DNA of 64,000 bases from Nocardia wallacei (GTDB lineage Bacteria > Actinomycetota > Actinomycetes > Mycobacteriales > Mycobacteriaceae), in the NCBI RefSeq assembly GCF_014466955.1, contig NZ_AP023396.1, positions 1,736,001 through 1,800,000 on the forward strand, given 5' to 3'. Under the pieces are notes generated by a model that was not told the DNA's origin, did no database searches, and worked only from the letters and a program-made list of their open reading frames with translations. The first letter of the stretch is position 1. Each line of letters starts with the position of its first letter. Positions 61,842 to 64,000 of this stretch are shown one piece after another. The position numbers were made by a program, and so were the translations under genes.

Positions 61842-62303
61842 ATGAACTGGAACGAATCTGCGACGAGCAGCGCATCGGCCACCGGTCCTGCCCCAAGCCA
61901 CCAGCACACCGACGCATTACGCGCCCAGCTGGAAGCCGCGTACGACCTGCCCTTCGGGCGTGCACGGGAACAGCGCATCACCGACCTTGTCCTCGCGATC
62001 ATCACCGCCGAGATCGGCCGTCGCAATCCCTCGATCAGCACCGTGCTGCTCGACTGGGCACCCTACGGCGGGCTCGGCGTCGCCGGATTCCGCGACCACG
62101 ACGGCAACAACATTCGCGACCACGAACTCGACCTCGACATCAGTTTCTACGCCAGCGATATCCGCGCCGCCGACAGCAACAATGCACTGACCCAGCCACC
62201 ACACGAGCAGGGGCTATTCCGTCTCGACCTGCACGACACCATTCCCGCCGCCGATGAACGAGAAGAAGGAAACAACCGCGATGATCACACCCCGCGTCGG
62301 TGA
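61842..62303 (+). CDS. Hypothetical protein of the MoxR-VWA operon
   Basis: The 153-residue product starts at ATG 61842 behind GAGGAG. It has a helical first half (ALRAQLEAAYDLPFGRAREQ) and an alpha/beta second half (TVLLDWAPYGGLGVAGFRDH, DLDISFYASDIRAAD). It overlaps the next gene by 23 bases. No family was recognised and no membrane segment is present. Confidence 0.75.
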   Translation: MNWNESATSSASATGPAPSHQHTDALRAQLEAAYDLPFGRAREQRITDLVLAIITAEIGRRNPSISTVLLDWAPYGGLGVAGFRDHDGNNIRDHELDLDISFYASDIRAADSNNALTQPPHEQGLFRLDLHDTIPAADEREEGNNRDDHTPRR

Positions 62304-62565
62304 CCGCGTTCGTATCACCGGGCTCATGCCCGACGATCCCGCGCCGCTGGAAATCGGAACAATCGGAACGGTGACACGGATCCCCAGTTCATGCCCCGGC
62401 CAGATCTTTGTCGACTGGGACAACGGGAGATCACTGATCCTGCTCGAATCCGACCCGTTCGAGATCCTTCCGACGCACTCGCCGCCACAACCTGGCGATC
62501 GAGGGGCCGCTTTACCCGGCCCGGCTGCCGCCGACACCAGGAGCAGCAGACGCGGGCCATATTGA
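62281..62565 (+). CDS. DUF4314-like small protein
   Basis: The 94-residue protein starts at ATG 62281 with AAGGAA ahead; ATG 62254 in the same frame is possible. The first 65 residues match the DUF4314 pattern: GDRVRITGLMPD, then GTIGTVTRIPSS and IFVDWDNGRSLILLESDPFE, a small beta-barrel. The tail is Pro/Ala-rich and disordered. DUF4314 proteins occur in phages and mobile elements, with unknown role. It is the last gene before the terminator. Confidence 0.8.
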   Translation: MITPRVGDRVRITGLMPDDPAPLEIGTIGTVTRIPSSCPGQIFVDWDNGRSLILLESDPFEILPTHSPPQPGDRGAALPGPAAADTRSSRRGPY

Positions 62566-62588
62566 CCCGCGCGGAATGCAGCACCGCT

Positions 62589-62627
62589 GATGCCCTGGGG
62601 CCGCCATACCAGCGGCCCCAGGGCATC
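62589..62627. terminator. Perfect 16-bp hairpin, bidirectional terminator
   Basis: GATGCCCTGGGGCCGC (62589-62604) pairs perfectly with 62612-62627 around a 7-base loop CATACCA. It lies between convergent genes, so it can end both transcripts. No T-run follows, which is common in actinobacteria. Confidence 0.85.
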
Positions 62628-62766
62628 GTCAGCGCCCTGTTCAGCTGTCTGCGTTCGGGTGTCCCACCACGCGCCTGGCGACCGGCTGGCCCAAATCAAC
62701 TGGGGCACCCACCCCGCCGCCGGGTATGACACCGGCGAACCTGTCATCGAAGGGCCCGACTGGCGA

Positions 62767-63720
62767 TCACCAATAGTCCGCGCCACGTCGCCACGGCGGC
62801 ACGGGTACCGTCCAGCTCCCGGACTTGTCCTTTTCCCTTTCTCGCCGGAGTTCGTCGCGCTCGCGGCGAACCTGTTCGGTGATGTCGTAGATCACATCGA
62901 GGTCCGCGGTCGTGCCGCCCATCACCTCGATACCGACCATGCCGTCTTCGACCTCGTAGTCGAAGTAGACGATCTCCTCGGCAGCGTGCCGGGGGCACCC
63001 GGGGACGGTGACGATAACCTCGTCATCGAAGATCCGGACGCGCACCCGGACCTCACCGCCACCACATGGTGAGTACCCCCAGCCCAGGCGACGGGAACGG
63101 TCCGAGCCGAGCAGGCACCCGCGATTGTGGACGGCTTCAGCCGTCATGGACAGCACGGCAGCCGAGTCCAGGGCGGAATCGAGCAGGTCGCTCAGCCGCT
63201 CCCCGGTGATTCGATCCAGCCCTCGCAGCTTGACATCCACTCCGTAGTAGGCGGCGGCAACGGTCCTCCACTCGACACAGCGGATCTCGGCGTCGGCACG
63301 CACGCGCTTCAGGTCGTCGAGTACCTGCGAGACCTTCGTGCGGAATTCCTCGTTCAACTCGCTTTGGCTCAGTGTGTCTCGCTGCCAGTAGGGCACGACC
63401 ACGGTCGTCGGCGTCAACTTGGCGGACTGAAGTGCGTGGACCTTCGGCAACAGCACATCAGCTGCGGCGAGGACATCCTCGCAGGTGGGATCCGCCAGGC
63501 CGTCAGGCCCCAGCTGTTCGGCATCGGCACGGCGCCAATACTTCCCGGTCCCGTCGACGCTGATCTTCAACGGACGCAGCCGTGAGTTCCTCTCGGCCTG
63601 CTCGCGTGCCTGCGCGGCCTGCTTTTCGCCGCGTCGGAGAGCTTCGGCATATTGCACGCCGTCCTCGGCTGCGATCCTGCGAGCGCGACGGCGCCGCCGC
63701 GCACTGCTGTTCTTCGGCAT
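62767..63720 (-). CDS. Hypothetical protein, uncharacterised
   Basis: The frame is open to 63774. ATG 63720 (MPKNSSARRRRRARRIAAED) is preferred because a GGA lies seven bases ahead and a basic start of this kind is common, giving 317 residues. After the basic, helical first 50 residues comes a mixed domain (TPTTVVVPYWQRDTLSQSEL, SDLLDSALDSAAVLSMTAEA). A C-terminal part with two cysteines (GYSPCGGGEVRVRVRIFDDE and VTVPGCPRHA) and a charged tail complete it. I do not recognise a family. It faces the MoxR-VWA operon and may be unrelated to it. Confidence 0.75.
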   Translation of the reverse strand: MPKNSSARRRRRARRIAAEDGVQYAEALRRGEKQAAQAREQAERNSRLRPLKISVDGTGKYWRRADAEQLGPDGLADPTCEDVLAAADVLLPKVHALQSAKLTPTTVVVPYWQRDTLSQSELNEEFRTKVSQVLDDLKRVRADAEIRCVEWRTVAAAYYGVDVKLRGLDRITGERLSDLLDSALDSAAVLSMTAEAVHNRGCLLGSDRSRRLGWGYSPCGGGEVRVRVRIFDDEVIVTVPGCPRHAAEEIVYFDYEVEDGMVGIEVMGGTTADLDVIYDITEQVRRERDELRREREKDKSGSWTVPVPPWRRGADYW

Positions 63721-63965
63721 GTTCTCGTCCATTCCCGGCAGAGGCGCCCACGCCACCCTGCCTGCAACGAACAAGCATGCGAACAGGGGAAGTGTGAACG
63801 CGGGCCCCGGGAAGGACCTTGGCCATCAACGTCACCGAACCGGCGTGGGCGAGGCAACTCAGGCGAGAACGAGGAGCGCGTGCGCGGCCTGTCACTCCGC
63901 AGGAGAGCTTATCCTCTCGCGTGCTCGTCGAGAACCAACTTCGCCGAGACCACCATCCACGAGCA

Positions 63966-63989
63966 GGGGCCCGGCGTCTGCCGGGCCCC
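63966..63989. terminator. GC-rich hairpin
   Basis: GGGGCCCGGC (63966-63975) pairs perfectly with GCCGGGCCCC (63980-63989) around the loop GTCT. It is probably the terminator of a gene beyond the window or of an incoming transcript. Confidence 0.6.
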
Positions 63990-64000
63990 AAGCTGGCCGC

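Overview
The window looks like actinobacterial chromosome, most likely a mycolic-acid genus such as Nocardia or a close relative. The evidence is a complete yrbE/mce lipid-import operon, many cytochromes P450, TetR regulators, an EspR-like DNA-binding protein, an MAB_1171c-type membrane protein, GTG starts and generally high GC. The genus is an inference; no rRNA or core housekeeping gene is present to fix it.

Layout. 1-5.2 kb: a large serine recombinase (copy A, cut by the window edge), an apparently intact IS3-type element, and decayed genes: a CYP153-type P450, its reductase with an internal deletion, and an old IS3 transposase. 5.5-15.3 kb: an operator-bearing promoter, a short leader ORF, yrbEA-yrbEB-mceA-F, a Mce-associated protein and an alpha/beta hydrolase. 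15.4-16.9 kb: rearranged IS3 relics. 17.0-24.9 kb: an MFS exporter with a DUF4873-like partner, divergent from an oxidative set (AurF-like di-iron oxygenase, Baeyer-Villiger-type monooxygenase, SDR dehydrogenase, FAD/2Fe-2S reductase) and a TetR regulator. A 24-nt sequence with three differences occurs in both the mce promoter and the 19.2-kb divergent promoter, so the importer and the oxidative genes may form one regulon. 25.4-29.0 kb: TetR, hotdog thioesterase, P450 and a BtrH-like protein. 29.2-40.2 kb: xenobiotic-type genes (FMN monooxygenase, MFS, nitroreductase, SMP-30-like, TetR), several frameshifted, interrupted by IS3, IS110 and IS5 elements. Four related palindromes mark the TetR operators, and an IS110 element separates one regulated promoter from its apparent operon.

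40.2-42.4 kb: recombinase copy B, identical to copy A over 1,300 nt in direct orientation. Its 3' end overlaps a tRNA-like 3' terminus that an IS5 element has split. 42.8-54 kb: accessory genes including a P450/PAS-like/EspR-like/ImmA-like/MAB_1171c/CYP102-like module, a DUF2130 nuclease-like protein, a methyltransferase and an HTH protein. 52.7-56.7 kb: a proline-rich membrane protein, a second membrane protein and a ParA-like ATPase fused to a BTAD-type regulator. 56.7-57.6 kb: a repeat-rich intergenic region. 57.7-62.6 kb: a six-gene operon with a MoxR-type AAA+ ATPase fused to a winged-helix-like segment, a von Willebrand A protein with an N-terminal HExxH metallopeptidase-like domain, and four small proteins. 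This operon is the best candidate for an under-described system. A perfect 16-bp hairpin ends it, and an uncharacterised gene faces it on the other strand.
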